From a bacterium UBP2_UBA5202 (GTDB lineage Bacteria; Edwardsbacteria; AC1; EtOH8): a DNA stretch of 64,000 nt. The notes under the pieces are model-generated. The model was not told the origin of the DNA. It searched no databases and saw nothing but the letters and a program-made list of their open reading frames with translations. The DNA lies in contig DHVS01000026.1 in assembly GCA_002412795.1 (NCBI GenBank), positions 159 to 64,158 on the forward strand, written 5' to 3'. Both the position numbers and the translations under genes were made by a program. Position 1 is the first letter of the stretch. The number at the start of each line of letters is the position of its first letter. This document shows positions 26,357 through 35,125 of the stretch, one piece after another.

Positions 26357-29300
26357 CTATTGTTCCACCCAGCAGTGTTTGTAGAGCTCGGAGCCGAAGG
26401 GCCGGGGCCGGAATCCGTGGACGGTGTTCCTGACCGCGGTGGATTTTACCGAGTGATACAGGAACACCCAGGGGGCTTCCTGCACTATCAGCTCCTCTAT
26501 CTTGCGGTAGCGCAGCAGCCTTTGGCCCGGGTCGCGGATGGTGACGGCTTCCTCCAGCAGGGCGTCGATGACCGGAGACTTGAAGAAAGCCACGTTGCCG
26601 GCCCGGCCGGTGTTCTTGGAATGGAACAGGGGATACAGGAAATTATCGGGATCTCCGTTGTCCGAGGACCAGCCGTTGAATGACAGCTGGGACTGGCAGC
26701 CGTAGGTCTTTTCCAGCAGCGTTTTCCAGCTTAAAGGATTGGGTTTGATGTTGATGCCCACCTCCCGGCAGTTTTGGCGGACCATCTCGGCCCGCTGCAT
26801 TTGGGCCTTGCCGTCCCGGATATCCAGCAGATATTCCCCGGGCAGACCCCCGGCAAAACCTGCTTCGGCCAGCAGTTTTTTGGCCAGGCCGGGATCGTAG
26901 CCGTAGCCGGCCAGGTTGGGATTGTGGGCCCACAGCTCGGGCGGGAAAACCCCGTTGGCCGTCAGGGCATCTCCGGCCAGCCCGGTGGTTTCGATCAGCG
27001 TTTTCTTGTCGATGGCATGGTTCAGGGCCTGGCGCACCCGCTTGTCGGCGAAGGGCGAGACCCGGGAAACGTTGATGCACAGGTACTGGACGTTGAGCTG
27101 GGGCAGGCTGATCACTTTAAGTGTGTGGTCCTGGGAAAGGGCCCGGCGCTGCAGGCTGTTGACGTCGGTGATATCCAGCCGGCCCGAGACCAATGCTTCC
27201 GTCTTCTGTTCGTCGTTCAGGTCGATGGAATATTTTATGCCGGACAGCGAGATCCGGCGTTCGTGATAATGGGGGTTTGGTTCCAGTTCCAGGGTCTTGC
27301 CCGGCTCCCAGGATTTAAGAATGAAGGGGCCCGAGCCCACCGGATGGCGGGAGAAATCCAGGGACCCTTCCTCCACCAGCTCCTTGGGAACGATGGCCGC
27401 CATGGTGCAGGCCAGGTTGGAGAGGAACGGCATGAAGGGATACTGGAGCACGATCTTGATGGCATATGGGTCGATGACCTGCAACCCGTCAACTTCTTTG
27501 GCCTGGCCCTGGCTGTATTCCAAAGCGCCTTTGATCATCTCCACAAAAGACTGGTTGGGCGATTTTATCCGGGGGCTTAACAGCCTTTCCAGGGAATATT
27601 TCACATCCGGGGCTGTCACTTCCCGCCCGTGGCTGAATTTTATGCCCCGGCGGAGGTAAAAGGTCCAGCTTAAACCGTCGGTGGAGATCTTCCAGCGCCA
27701 GGCGACGGCCGGAATGACGCTGGCTCCGGCCCCGAACTGGACCAGCCCTTCGAATATCTGGGTCGCCACTTCATTGGTGGTGGCATCGGTCATCATCACC
27801 GGATCCAGGGTGATGGGATCGGAACTGATGTCCAATTGCAGCTGGCCGCCGGTGAAGTTTTCCCGGCCGGCCAAATCAATTTCCGCTCGGCCCAATGAAC
27901 CCATCCGCTCAAACCAGGCCAGGGATTCCCGGCCTTTCTGCAAAAACCCCGAGAAGCCCTGGAGCTTGGCCGCCACCTCCCGGTAGCTTTGGCTGTATGT
28001 GGTGTAGCGGTTCAAGATATCCTGGCGGCGGGCCTGCTGGCGGTCGATGCCCGAGCCGGCCTCGGCCACTATCTGCTCCATCCGCCCGCCGGATTCCCGG
28101 GCCAGGCCCAGGGACCTTCTGGCCAGGGAAACCGATTCCAGGCTGGTGGCCATTATCTTCTGGGTCTGCCGGATGGTATCGCTGGTCTGGGAGAACTGCT
28201 CGGTAACCTGCTTCAGCAGGGGGCCTATCCTGGCCGAGTCGGCGGCCGCCTGCTGGGACAGGGCCTGGGCCTGGGCCACTATGCCCCCGAAAGCGCCCCC
28301 CTCCCGGCCCATCTCGGCCACTTCCACCGCGGCGTAGAACGAAAGCAGTTTTATCTGCTCGGTAAAATCCTTGATGGCGGCGCCGGTCTGGGAGATCTCC
28401 CCCAGTTTTCCGGACAGGCCTTCCCGGTCCGCCTCAAATTCGTCCAGCCAGGTCTTTACCCGGGCCAGATCGTCAAATGATCCGGTCAGCCCCTGGTTCA
28501 TCTCTTCAAAATCCTGCCGGTTGCTGCCGATGGTCTTGGCCATCCCGTCCAGGCCCGACTTGATGCGGTTGATGTTCTCGAACAAGGACTCCAGGTTATG
28601 CCACAGGGTCCCGGCCAGCTCTTCCTCGGACCCCAGCGCCGTTTTCTGCTCGTCGATGGTGGACTGCAGGTCCCGCCAGCGTTCGGAGGCCGCCTGCAGT
28701 TTGGCCTTGAGCATCATCCAGTTGTTCCGGGCCTCGTGCAGGGCGGCCTGGTGGCCGGCCGTTTCCCACAAGCCCAGGGCTTCGTCCATCTGGTTCTTGG
28801 CAAACTCCACCTGGCCCATTTCGCCGGTCTCGGTGGAAAGCACCAGAGCCGCCACTTCCTGGGAGACCGAGAGCCCTTCGGCGCTCTGGGAGATGTTCTT
28901 CAGGCCTCCCACCAATTTGTTCTCCAGCTCCCGCTGTTCCCTGGCCATCAGGCCTATCCGGTCAAAGGCCTCCACCATTCCCTGGTTGGAATGATAAAGG
29001 GAATTAAGCTTGTCCTTCACCTTTTCCGCCCCCGATTTCAGCCCGTCCACCAGATGCCGGGATTCCAGCACCCCGGATGACATCTGCTGGATCTTGTCCT
29101 TGACCCCCGCCGTCAGGCTGGGGACCAGGGAGGCCGTCTTCTCCATCTCGCCGGCCAGCCGGCTCATGTTCTCGGCGATCACCCCGAATCCCTTTCCCTT
29201 GCCGCCGGCGTGGAAGGCCCGGATCTCGGCGTTGCGCACCAATTGCTTTATCCTGACCGACAGGCCGGCCATCAGCCCCGCCAGCTTTTCCAGCTCGGCC

Positions 29301-29707
29301 GTGGTGGTAAAAAGGTCCTTCAGTTCCACCGCCGACCGCTGGTAGCTCTGGTCCACCAGTTCAAAGGAATCCAAAGCGCCCTTCAGCTGCTGTTCGGCCC
29401 GGGCTATCACCTGCTTGTATTCCTGGCTGTTCCCTGTCACCAGCGACGAGGAATTGGCGATGGCGTCCATCCCCTCAAAAGCCTCGGCCAGGGACTCCCC
29501 AAAAGCGTGGATGTTGGCCAGGTGCCCCCGCTCCACGGAGGACAGGGCGCTGATGTTCATCGACAGTTCCGGCAGTATCTTCAGAAACTGGTCTATCTTC
29601 TTTAGCACGTCAAGCAGGTCATCAGACGGCCTCCAACGGGCTTCGGCCGGTTCCGGAATGTCCCGGACTGTCGAGGAAGTTTTTGAGTTGAAATTGAATA
29701 GTTTCAT
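26357..29707 (-). CDS. chimeric protein: chemoreceptor-like coiled coils fused to an oligopeptide-binding (SBP_bac_5) domain
   Basis: A 1116-residue protein with no signal peptide and no clear membrane helix. Residues 1-610 are helical and coiled-coil and contain two segments resembling the cytoplasmic hairpin tip of methyl-accepting chemotaxis proteins: about 150-190 (EIRAFHAGGKGKGFGVIAEN) and about 445-485 (YAAVEVAEMGREGGAFGGIV), both echoing the NAAIEAARAGExGRGFAVVA consensus. Residues about 620-1116 are a complete DppA/OppA-type substrate-binding domain (DPITLDPVMMTDATTNEV, LRRGIKFSHGREVTAPDVKYSLERL, GSGPFILKSWEPGK, FNGWSSDNGDPDNFLYPLF). Such binding domains are normally periplasmic, so a signal-less fusion suggests a cytosolic peptide or ligand sensor. 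Start: ATG at 29707. Function unknown. Confidence 0.85.
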   Translation of the reverse strand: MKLFNFNSKTSSTVRDIPEPAEARWRPSDDLLDVLKKIDQFLKILPELSMNISALSSVERGHLANIHAFGESLAEAFEGMDAIANSSSLVTGNSQEYKQVIARAEQQLKGALDSFELVDQSYQRSAVELKDLFTTTAELEKLAGLMAGLSVRIKQLVRNAEIRAFHAGGKGKGFGVIAENMSRLAGEMEKTASLVPSLTAGVKDKIQQMSSGVLESRHLVDGLKSGAEKVKDKLNSLYHSNQGMVEAFDRIGLMAREQRELENKLVGGLKNISQSAEGLSVSQEVAALVLSTETGEMGQVEFAKNQMDEALGLWETAGHQAALHEARNNWMMLKAKLQAASERWRDLQSTIDEQKTALGSEEELAGTLWHNLESLFENINRIKSGLDGMAKTIGSNRQDFEEMNQGLTGSFDDLARVKTWLDEFEADREGLSGKLGEISQTGAAIKDFTEQIKLLSFYAAVEVAEMGREGGAFGGIVAQAQALSQQAAADSARIGPLLKQVTEQFSQTSDTIRQTQKIMATSLESVSLARRSLGLARESGGRMEQIVAEAGSGIDRQQARRQDILNRYTTYSQSYREVAAKLQGFSGFLQKGRESLAWFERMGSLGRAEIDLAGRENFTGGQLQLDISSDPITLDPVMMTDATTNEVATQIFEGLVQFGAGASVIPAVAWRWKISTDGLSWTFYLRRGIKFSHGREVTAPDVKYSLERLLSPRIKSPNQSFVEMIKGALEYSQGQAKEVDGLQVIDPYAIKIVLQYPFMPFLSNLACTMAAIVPKELVEEGSLDFSRHPVGSGPFILKSWEPGKTLELEPNPHYHERRISLSGIKYSIDLNDEQKTEALVSGRLDITDVNSLQRRALSQDHTLKVISLPQLNVQYLCINVSRVSPFADKRVRQALNHAIDKKTLIETTGLAGDALTANGVFPPELWAHNPNLAGYGYDPGLAKKLLAEAGFAGGLPGEYLLDIRDGKAQMQRAEMVRQNCREVGINIKPNPLSWKTLLEKTYGCQSQLSFNGWSSDNGDPDNFLYPLFHSKNTGRAGNVAFFKSPVIDALLEEAVTIRDPGQRLLRYRKIEELIVQEAPWVFLYHSVKSTAVRNTVHGFRPRPFGSELYKHCWVEQ

Positions 29708-29915
29708 ATCAGCCTGATGATAAAAGTTTTTAGAGATGCCTTCCCACTAAAGGGCACGAAAAACCGCGAAATTATTTTCCTATATGTGGCCTTTGTGCTT
29801 TTTTTCCGCCACCGCAAGCAAGTTCATATAGCCAGCCACCGCAGGTAAATCCATATAGGCTGGTCTGCCTATGGCACGAGCGGATCCGCCTTTGGCGTGA
29901 GTGGCCATTAACGTC
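29708..29915. other. non-coding spacer with short repeats
   Basis: Contains the approximately repeated words agccaccgca/gccaccgcaggtaaat and catatagcc/catataggc (about 29810-29870). No gene or clear promoter is visible. Confidence 0.5.
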
Positions 29916-30740
29916 TCAGAGGTCCACTTTCTCCGAAGCTATCTTCTGCCCCATGAATATCTCCCCCAGGTGGTCAAAATGCTCGCAGGCGTCGGTGGTC
30001 AGGTAGCGGCAGTTCCCGTTCCGGGAGACCTTGGCCTCATGCCCCGGGTGCCGGGCCAGGTATTCCCTGAGGCTCGGCGCCACTAATTCGTCCTGGGAAA
30101 GTATCCGGACATCCGGTGGAAGCAGGGCCTTGATCTGGCCCAGTATCAGGGGATAATGGGTGCAGGCCAGCAATAGGGTGTCGATGCCTTCGATTTGGGA
30201 TTTGGTTTGATTCCAATATTTGGTGATATAGTACTTCAGTCCCTGGCCCTCCAGCTCCCCGGCCTCCACCAGCGGCACCAGCATGGGGCAGGCCTGCTGA
30301 ACCAGTTTTACCCCCGGCGCGTGCTTGGCGATCTCGATGGCAAAGCTGTCGGAGCGGACCGTGCCCTGGGTGGCCCACAGCGCCACCTGGTTGGTCTGGG
30401 TATAGTTGCGGATAACCTCCACCGTGGGGCGGATCACCCCCAGCACCCGGCGATCAGGATAGTGTGCGGGAAGATACTGCTGCTGGATGCTGCGCAGGGC
30501 CTTGGCCGACGCGGTATTGCAGGCGATCAGCACCAGGGGACAGCTCTGCCGGAACAGATAGTCCACCCCTTCGGTGGCGAACTTGAGCACCGCATCGAAT
30601 GAGCGGTTGCCGTAGGGGGTGCGGGCATTGTCGCCCAGGTAGATGTAGTCGTACTGCGGCAGCAGCCGGCGGATCTGCCTGAAGATGGTCAGCCCGCCGA
30701 AGCCGGAGTCGAAGATGCCTATGGGGAAAGATTGGGGCAT
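29916..30740 (-). CDS. murI: glutamate racemase
   Basis: A 274-residue member of the Asp/Glu racemase family. The two catalytic cysteines are present in LIACNTASA (C74) and LLACTHYPLI, along with the N-terminal GIFDSGFGGLTI (D11, S12). It supplies D-glutamate for peptidoglycan in the cytoplasm. Family length is normal. The wall amidase at 31470-32663 lies upstream on the same strand, with a small membrane protein gene between them. Confidence 0.96.
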   Translation of the reverse strand: MPQSFPIGIFDSGFGGLTIFRQIRRLLPQYDYIYLGDNARTPYGNRSFDAVLKFATEGVDYLFRQSCPLVLIACNTASAKALRSIQQQYLPAHYPDRRVLGVIRPTVEVIRNYTQTNQVALWATQGTVRSDSFAIEIAKHAPGVKLVQQACPMLVPLVEAGELEGQGLKYYITKYWNQTKSQIEGIDTLLLACTHYPLILGQIKALLPPDVRILSQDELVAPSLREYLARHPGHEAKVSRNGNCRYLTTDACEHFDHLGEIFMGQKIASEKVDL

Positions 30741-30763
30741 GGGATTTGATTTGTGTGTTTATT

Positions 30764-30952
30764 TTATATTTGCAAACTCTGATCACGTCCGAGTTGACCC
30801 AAAACAGACCCGATCACCTGCAAATCAGACCCAATATCTTCCATATCAGACCCGTTATCCGGCTTAACGAGTCCTTTCAAACCTTTAACGGCCCCGATAC
30901 CCGGGATAACATATCCAAACTTGAAGTCACAATTTGTGATTTCAAGTTTCAC
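30764..30952 (-). other. uncertain small ORF or degenerate repeat
   Basis: An open frame of 62 codons overlies three degenerate copies of a cagaccc-type word (about 30805-30860). The predicted product (GSDMEDIGSDLQVIGSVLG) reflects these repeats. There is no strong ribosome-binding site. I regard it as probably non-coding. Confidence 0.25.
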
Positions 30953-30999
30953 ATCCTACCTTGGTCCTTCGGAACATGAAATCATCGGGGAATCATTTT

Positions 31000-31203
31000 C
31001 TAATTATTTTTCTTCACCCGCCCGCGGGTCACCCAATATATCGCAAAGATAGTAGCCCCCAGTTCCAGCATCATCGGCCAATGCTTGGAGAATTCAAACG
31101 CCCCATTGCCGAACAGGGCCATGTTCACCTGCCGGATCATAAGCAGCACGCCCACAAAAAAAATCATTAATACCCAGCCTTCCCAGGAAATGGGAACCCA
31201 CAA
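31000..31203 (-). CDS. small two-helix membrane protein
   Basis: A 67-residue protein with two hydrophobic helices (about 9-25, WVLMIFFVGVLLM, and 43-58, MLELGATIFAIYWV) and a basic C terminus (TRGRVKKNN). The start is a TTG (MWVPISWEGW); an internal ATG would remove part of helix 1. Small proteins beginning with a WxGW motif before helix 1 are widespread in bacteria without known function. Confidence 0.6.
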   Translation of the reverse strand: MWVPISWEGWVLMIFFVGVLLMIRQVNMALFGNGAFEFSKHWPMMLELGATIFAIYWVTRGRVKKNN

Positions 31204-31344
31204 CCTGTAACTGAGAGCCAGGAATCATTGCTTTTTTTCTTTTTCCATTTTCATCTCGAAATTTTTTCGTGTCTTTTTGCCGCCGCAGCGAGCCTGCCCC
31301 GCAGTATGCGGCGGCACCCCGCCCACAGGCGGTGGCGTGCCTGC

Positions 31345-31465
31345 CTTTGGCCGGTGGTTGAGTACCCCGCCTGGCTTCGATAATATCGGTGATTGAGTTC
31401 CGGATAGATTTATCGAAATCACCGATCACTCAGCCCGCGGCGGGGTGTATCGAAACCACCGGCAG
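31345..31465. repeat. long imperfect palindrome downstream of the amidase gene
   Basis: Outer arms are ggtggttgagtaccccgcc and ggcggggtgtatcgaaaccacc. Inner arms are atcggtgatt and aatcaccgat. The nested inverted repeats could fold into one long hairpin. This resembles mobile palindromic repeats rather than a simple terminator. Confidence 0.6.
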
Positions 31466-31469
31466 TACC

Positions 31470-32663
31470 CTACTGCCCCAATTCCTTCTTGTATTTCTTG
31501 GCAAAGGCCTCCAGGCCGTCGGCGATCCCCCGGGCGATCTTCTTCAGGTTGTCCGGCTTCTTCAGCAGCTTCTCCTCGTCCCGGTGGGAAATGAAGGCCG
31601 TCTCCACCAGGATGGCCGGCATGTAGGCGCCGTTCAGCACGTAGAACCCGGCCTGGTTGATCCCCCGGTTGGGCACGGCGGGCAGTTTCCTGGCCAGCGA
31701 TTCCTGCACCAGCTCCGCCAGGTCGCTGGACTCGGTCAAAAACTCGTTCTGCACCATGTCCCATAATATGAACTGGACGGCGTCCTGGTGGGCCACGTTC
31801 TTCTGGGGCTGTTCGAAGTCGATGGCCGAGTTTTCCATGGCCGCGGTGGCCCGGGCGTCGTCGGTCTTGGCCAAAGATAGGAAATAGGTCTCGGAGCCCC
31901 TCATGGTCTTGAGCTTGACCTTCTTACGCGGAGCAGCGTTGCAGTGGATGCTGATGAAGACGTCGGCCGCCTCCTGGTTGGCCAGCTTGGTGCGTTCGCC
32001 CAGCGGGATGAAGGTGTCGTCGCTGCGGGTCATCACCACAATCAGATTGTGTTCCTGCTCCAGGATGGCCTTCAGCATCAGTGCTATCTCCAGATTGACA
32101 TCTTTCTCGCACAGTCCGGTGGGGCCCACCGCCCCGGGGTCCTTGCCGCCGTGTCCGGGGTCCACCACCACTTTTTGGATGCCCTGTTTTGCCTGAACCT
32201 GCTTGCGGCGGCGGGCCTCGGGGATCTTGATCTGCTCCGGGCTGATGCCGCCCAGGCTCAGTTTGCGGTCTTTTGAATCCCAGATGATGCTCCGGCCCCA
32301 CAGGGGGATCAGAAAGCGGGTAAAAAGTTCCATCGGCACATAAAGCTCGCCCTGGTACAGCCGGGCCGGGTTGAACAGGTTGTATGATTTCCCGTCGGCC
32401 AGAAAAAAGGTGTTGTCGGCCGAAAAACGCAGGGTGTGCCCCGGCAGTTTCAGGTCGGCGTTGCCTATCAGCTCGGACCAGGCGGCCTGGGCATTCCAGC
32501 TGGCCGACAGATCGGCCAGGCTCAGGTATTCCTCCTTGTCAAAGGTCACCGTCTCGGTTATCCTGGCGCCGCCCCGCCCGTCAATGACGGTCAGTTGGTT
32601 AGGCGCCAGGGCGGCCCAGACCCAAAGGGGGACCAGCAATGATATGATGAAAAGTTTTTTCAA
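31470..32663 (-). CDS. N-acetylmuramoyl-L-alanine amidase (Amidase_3) with N-terminal copper-amine-oxidase-like domain
   Basis: A 397-residue exported enzyme (signal MKKLFIISLLVPLWVWAALA). Residues about 25-140 resemble the stalk domain of copper amine oxidases (ARLYQGELYVPMELFTRFL). The amidase domain (about 163-395) has zinc ligands in VDPGHGGKDPG, the glutamate after CEKDVNLE, and SIHCNAAP, with the catalytic glutamate in ILVETAFISHRDEE. It cleaves the amide between MurNAc and the stem peptide in the periplasm. It overlaps the upstream glycosyltransferase gene by 4 bp. Confidence 0.93.
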   Translation of the reverse strand: MKKLFIISLLVPLWVWAALAPNQLTVIDGRGGARITETVTFDKEEYLSLADLSASWNAQAAWSELIGNADLKLPGHTLRFSADNTFFLADGKSYNLFNPARLYQGELYVPMELFTRFLIPLWGRSIIWDSKDRKLSLGGISPEQIKIPEARRRKQVQAKQGIQKVVVDPGHGGKDPGAVGPTGLCEKDVNLEIALMLKAILEQEHNLIVVMTRSDDTFIPLGERTKLANQEAADVFISIHCNAAPRKKVKLKTMRGSETYFLSLAKTDDARATAAMENSAIDFEQPQKNVAHQDAVQFILWDMVQNEFLTESSDLAELVQESLARKLPAVPNRGINQAGFYVLNGAYMPAILVETAFISHRDEEKLLKKPDNLKKIARGIADGLEAFAKKYKKELGQ

Positions 32664-33778
32664 ACCTGCCCTGATTTAAAAATGCTTAATATTTCCGGTT
32701 CCTGTTCCTGCCAGTTGAGCTTCAGCCGGGCTGCGGCGCAGGCCTGCCGTTGTTCCGGCAAATGTTCTTGGATTTCCTTTATGGCCAGCAACGCCTGTTT
32801 CACGTCTCCGTATCTTACCGTTCTTCCGGTCCGGTGCTGGTCGATCACTTTTTTCATGGCCGGCAGGTCGCTGGCCAGGGGCGGGGTTTTGCACATTATG
32901 TACTCGAACAGCTTGTTGGGCAGGGCGGCAAAATAACTCAGGGTGATCCCCTCGATCAGGGTCAGCCCGATATCGGCCGAGGCGGTGTATTCCAAAAGTT
33001 TTTGGTGCGGCACCCGGCCCATCACAAAAAGGCGCCCCTTCCATTCCGGTGTTTCGGATTTTTTCTGGAGTTCCAAGGACATCACGCCGTCTCCGATCAG
33101 CACCAGGGCGTATCCGGGATCAAGCTGTTTCAGTACCTTCAGCATGAAGCCGATGCCCCGGCCCGGGGCCAGCATCCCCTGGTAGAGCAGAAGGAAGCGG
33201 TCTTCCGGAAGTTTCAGGGCCGAGTGCAGGGACTGGTTGCGGGGAACGTCTTTAAGAAGGGGATAGTTGTAAACCACCTGGGGGACCGGGATATGGTAAA
33301 GCTCGGCCAGACGGTCGGAATCCATCTCACCGGAGGTAAAGGTGACCGCCCGTTTGATGAAAAATTTTTCCAGCAGATGCCAAATATTTTGTTTGGCTTT
33401 TTTCCCGGCCAGGGTCCCCAACGCCGAGTATATCTCCCGGGAATCGTAGAACAGCCCGGCCTTGTTTTTCCCGGCCGCCCAGGCAGCCACAGGAAGTGAA
33501 TACAGGTCGGCGGCGCAGAAAAATCCGGCCTTTATTTTCAGGGCGGCGGGAAAAATCCTGGCATAGAACCAGAGAAACCTGGCAATGCCCCTGATCCGGT
33601 TGTTGGTCTTAAGCGAAACCACCCTGATGCCGTTGAGATCGAATTCCTCACCGCGGTCCGCGGCCTGCAGCACGGTAATTGACAGTCCGTTCTTCACCAG
33701 AGTGCCGGCGATGTTCTGCAGCCGGGAGTCGTAGCGGATATCGCCGAAATATATGAAACAGCCGCGTGTGTCGTTCAT
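32660..33778 (-). CDS. GT4-type glycosyltransferase
   Basis: A 372-residue protein with a GT-B pattern. The N-terminal acceptor domain begins GCFIYFGDIRYDSRLQNIAGTLVKNG. The C-terminal donor domain contains FLLLYQGMLAPGRGIGFMLKVL and the family EX7E-like region near IGLTLIEGITLSYFAALPNKLFEYIM. It probably adds a sugar to envelope polysaccharide or lipid in the cytoplasm. It is translationally coupled (4-bp ATGA overlap) to the wall amidase. Confidence 0.85.
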   Translation of the reverse strand: MNDTRGCFIYFGDIRYDSRLQNIAGTLVKNGLSITVLQAADRGEEFDLNGIRVVSLKTNNRIRGIARFLWFYARIFPAALKIKAGFFCAADLYSLPVAAWAAGKNKAGLFYDSREIYSALGTLAGKKAKQNIWHLLEKFFIKRAVTFTSGEMDSDRLAELYHIPVPQVVYNYPLLKDVPRNQSLHSALKLPEDRFLLLYQGMLAPGRGIGFMLKVLKQLDPGYALVLIGDGVMSLELQKKSETPEWKGRLFVMGRVPHQKLLEYTASADIGLTLIEGITLSYFAALPNKLFEYIMCKTPPLASDLPAMKKVIDQHRTGRTVRYGDVKQALLAIKEIQEHLPEQRQACAAARLKLNWQEQEPEILSIFKSGQV

Positions 33779-33827
33779 TGGTTCGTTGATTTGGTTAAGT
33801 CTGGTATTATGCTTTCAGCAAGGCACC

Positions 33828-33960
33828 GACCTAACCCCTGCCCCTTCCCCGTTCAGCCTACGTAGCCTGCTGCTGTATGCATGACTACTACGGCGAAGTG
33901 GGCCAGGGGAAGGGGTGATTGCCTCCCCCTCCTAATGGAAGGGGGATCGAGGGGGCGGTC
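33828..33960. repeat. dispersed GACC...GGTC element, copy 2
   Basis: Begins gacctaacccctgcccctt and ends gagggggcggtc, with the same ends and layout as copy 1 at 17818-17939 but a different middle. Its last bases supply part of the TGA stop of the FemAB-like gene (33959-33961), so the element abuts that gene exactly. Confidence 0.65.
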
Positions 33961-34927
33961 ATATTCTCAGTTCAAACGTATCCCTTAAGAACCCCCGGGC
34001 TCCGAAATTCTCCTTGAACTTCCCCAGCCCCCAGTTGGGCTGCATATTCAGGGTATAGGTGCCTAGGTCCAGATACTTGTAGCCATTGGCCCAGCCCCAC
34101 CGGATCACCTCGTGGTACACCGAATTGACCGGGCGCAGTTCCTGGTACTTCTGGTCGTGCGAGATGTAGAAGGCCAGTATCACTTTGGGATTGCAGACGA
34201 AGACCGTGATCCCGGCCAGCGCCTTTTTCCCCTGATAGGCGGTGAACTGGATGATGTCCTCGGGCAGGAGTTTTTTCAGCTTCTTCAGCTCTTCGGCGGT
34301 GTGGGTCGGCCTGACGTTGTGGCGCTGGCTCAGGTTCCTTTCCAGGATGTGGTAGAACTCATCCAGGTCGCCGCCCTGCCGGACCTCGATTCCGGCTTTC
34401 TGCCCCTTTCGTAAAGCGGTCCGGGTCTCCTGCCTGAAGCTTAAGGGAATATCCTCCTGGCTCCGGAAATTCAGGGGAATGACCGCCGTGATCTCCCGCT
34501 TTAAATAGGTGAACCCGGCCCGGGCCCAGCAGAAGTCAATGTACTGGTCTGGGCTCTTCATGTAGATCAGCGGGGGCTGGGTCACCAGCAGGCGCTTGAT
34601 CCCCAGCTTGGTCCAATGGCCGACCGCGGCCTCGGCTATCCCGGTGATCTGGGCTATGCCCAGCCCCGGCGCCGTCACCAGCCCGCCGTAAGAGGCCCCG
34701 CCGTAGCTGATCAGGGTCGGCGTGCCCTGCTCGTCCTTGATCAGTCCCGGCATCACCGCCAGCAGGCGTTCATCCTTGCGGAACATCAGGTGATGGTTGG
34801 CAAACCGGCCCTTTGGATGGTAGTCCAAGAACCTCTGGCGGTGGAATATGGTGCCGTTGGCCGAAGAAGCAATGAAATTTTCCCACTGGCGCCTGTCGGT
34901 TTCCTTATATTCGGATATTTGGATCAT
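33959..34927 (-). CDS. FemAB/GNAT-like acyltransferase
   Basis: A 322-residue protein with tandem GNAT-like folds as in FemAB-type aminoacyl or lipid-linked N-acyltransferases (SLSFRQETRTALRKGQKAGIEVR, YQGKKALAGITVFVCNPKVILAFYISHD, WGWANGYKYLDLGTYTLNMQPNWGLGKFKENFG). FemAB relatives add amino acids to lipid II, or act in exopolysaccharide/PEP-CTERM loci. A consensus promoter lies at 34976-35003. The stop codon overlaps the dispersed element copy 2. Confidence 0.82.
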   Translation of the reverse strand: MIQISEYKETDRRQWENFIASSANGTIFHRQRFLDYHPKGRFANHHLMFRKDERLLAVMPGLIKDEQGTPTLISYGGASYGGLVTAPGLGIAQITGIAEAAVGHWTKLGIKRLLVTQPPLIYMKSPDQYIDFCWARAGFTYLKREITAVIPLNFRSQEDIPLSFRQETRTALRKGQKAGIEVRQGGDLDEFYHILERNLSQRHNVRPTHTAEELKKLKKLLPEDIIQFTAYQGKKALAGITVFVCNPKVILAFYISHDQKYQELRPVNSVYHEVIRWGWANGYKYLDLGTYTLNMQPNWGLGKFKENFGARGFLRDTFELRI

Positions 34928-34975
34928 GGCTCTCCATCGTTAAGTCTGGCAGGGGTTTGTAAACCTAAAACTTTA

Positions 34976-35003
34976 ATTATATCCTAACCTGTTGTAATGT
35001 CAA
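34976..35003 (-). promoter_or_regulatory. promoter of the FemAB-like gene
   Basis: Minus-strand TTGACA (34998-35003), 16-bp spacer and perfect TATAAT (34976-34981). Confidence 0.8.
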
Positions 35004-35010
35004 TAGAAAA

Positions 35011-35047
35011 ATGCCCCGGGCATCTCGAAAAATCCTGTCCGGGGCAT
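35011..35047. repeat. 9-bp inverted repeat
   Basis: atgccccgg (35011-35019) and ccggggcat (35039-35047) form a hairpin just upstream of the FemAB promoter. It could be a weak terminator or an operator. Confidence 0.45.
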
Positions 35048-35060
35048 CCGGGGACAAAGT

Positions 35061-35093
35061 AAGAACCCCTCCGGTTGGGACGGAGGGGTTCTT
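35061..35093 (-). terminator. terminator-like hairpin after the zinc-ribbon gene
   Basis: A 13-bp stem aagaacccctccg/cggaggggttctt (35061-35073 with 35081-35093) lies 33 bp past the stop codon. The T-run is poor, so termination strength is uncertain. Confidence 0.7.
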
Positions 35094-35125
35094 GATTACC
35101 GTATATTAATGTACAGTAATTACGA

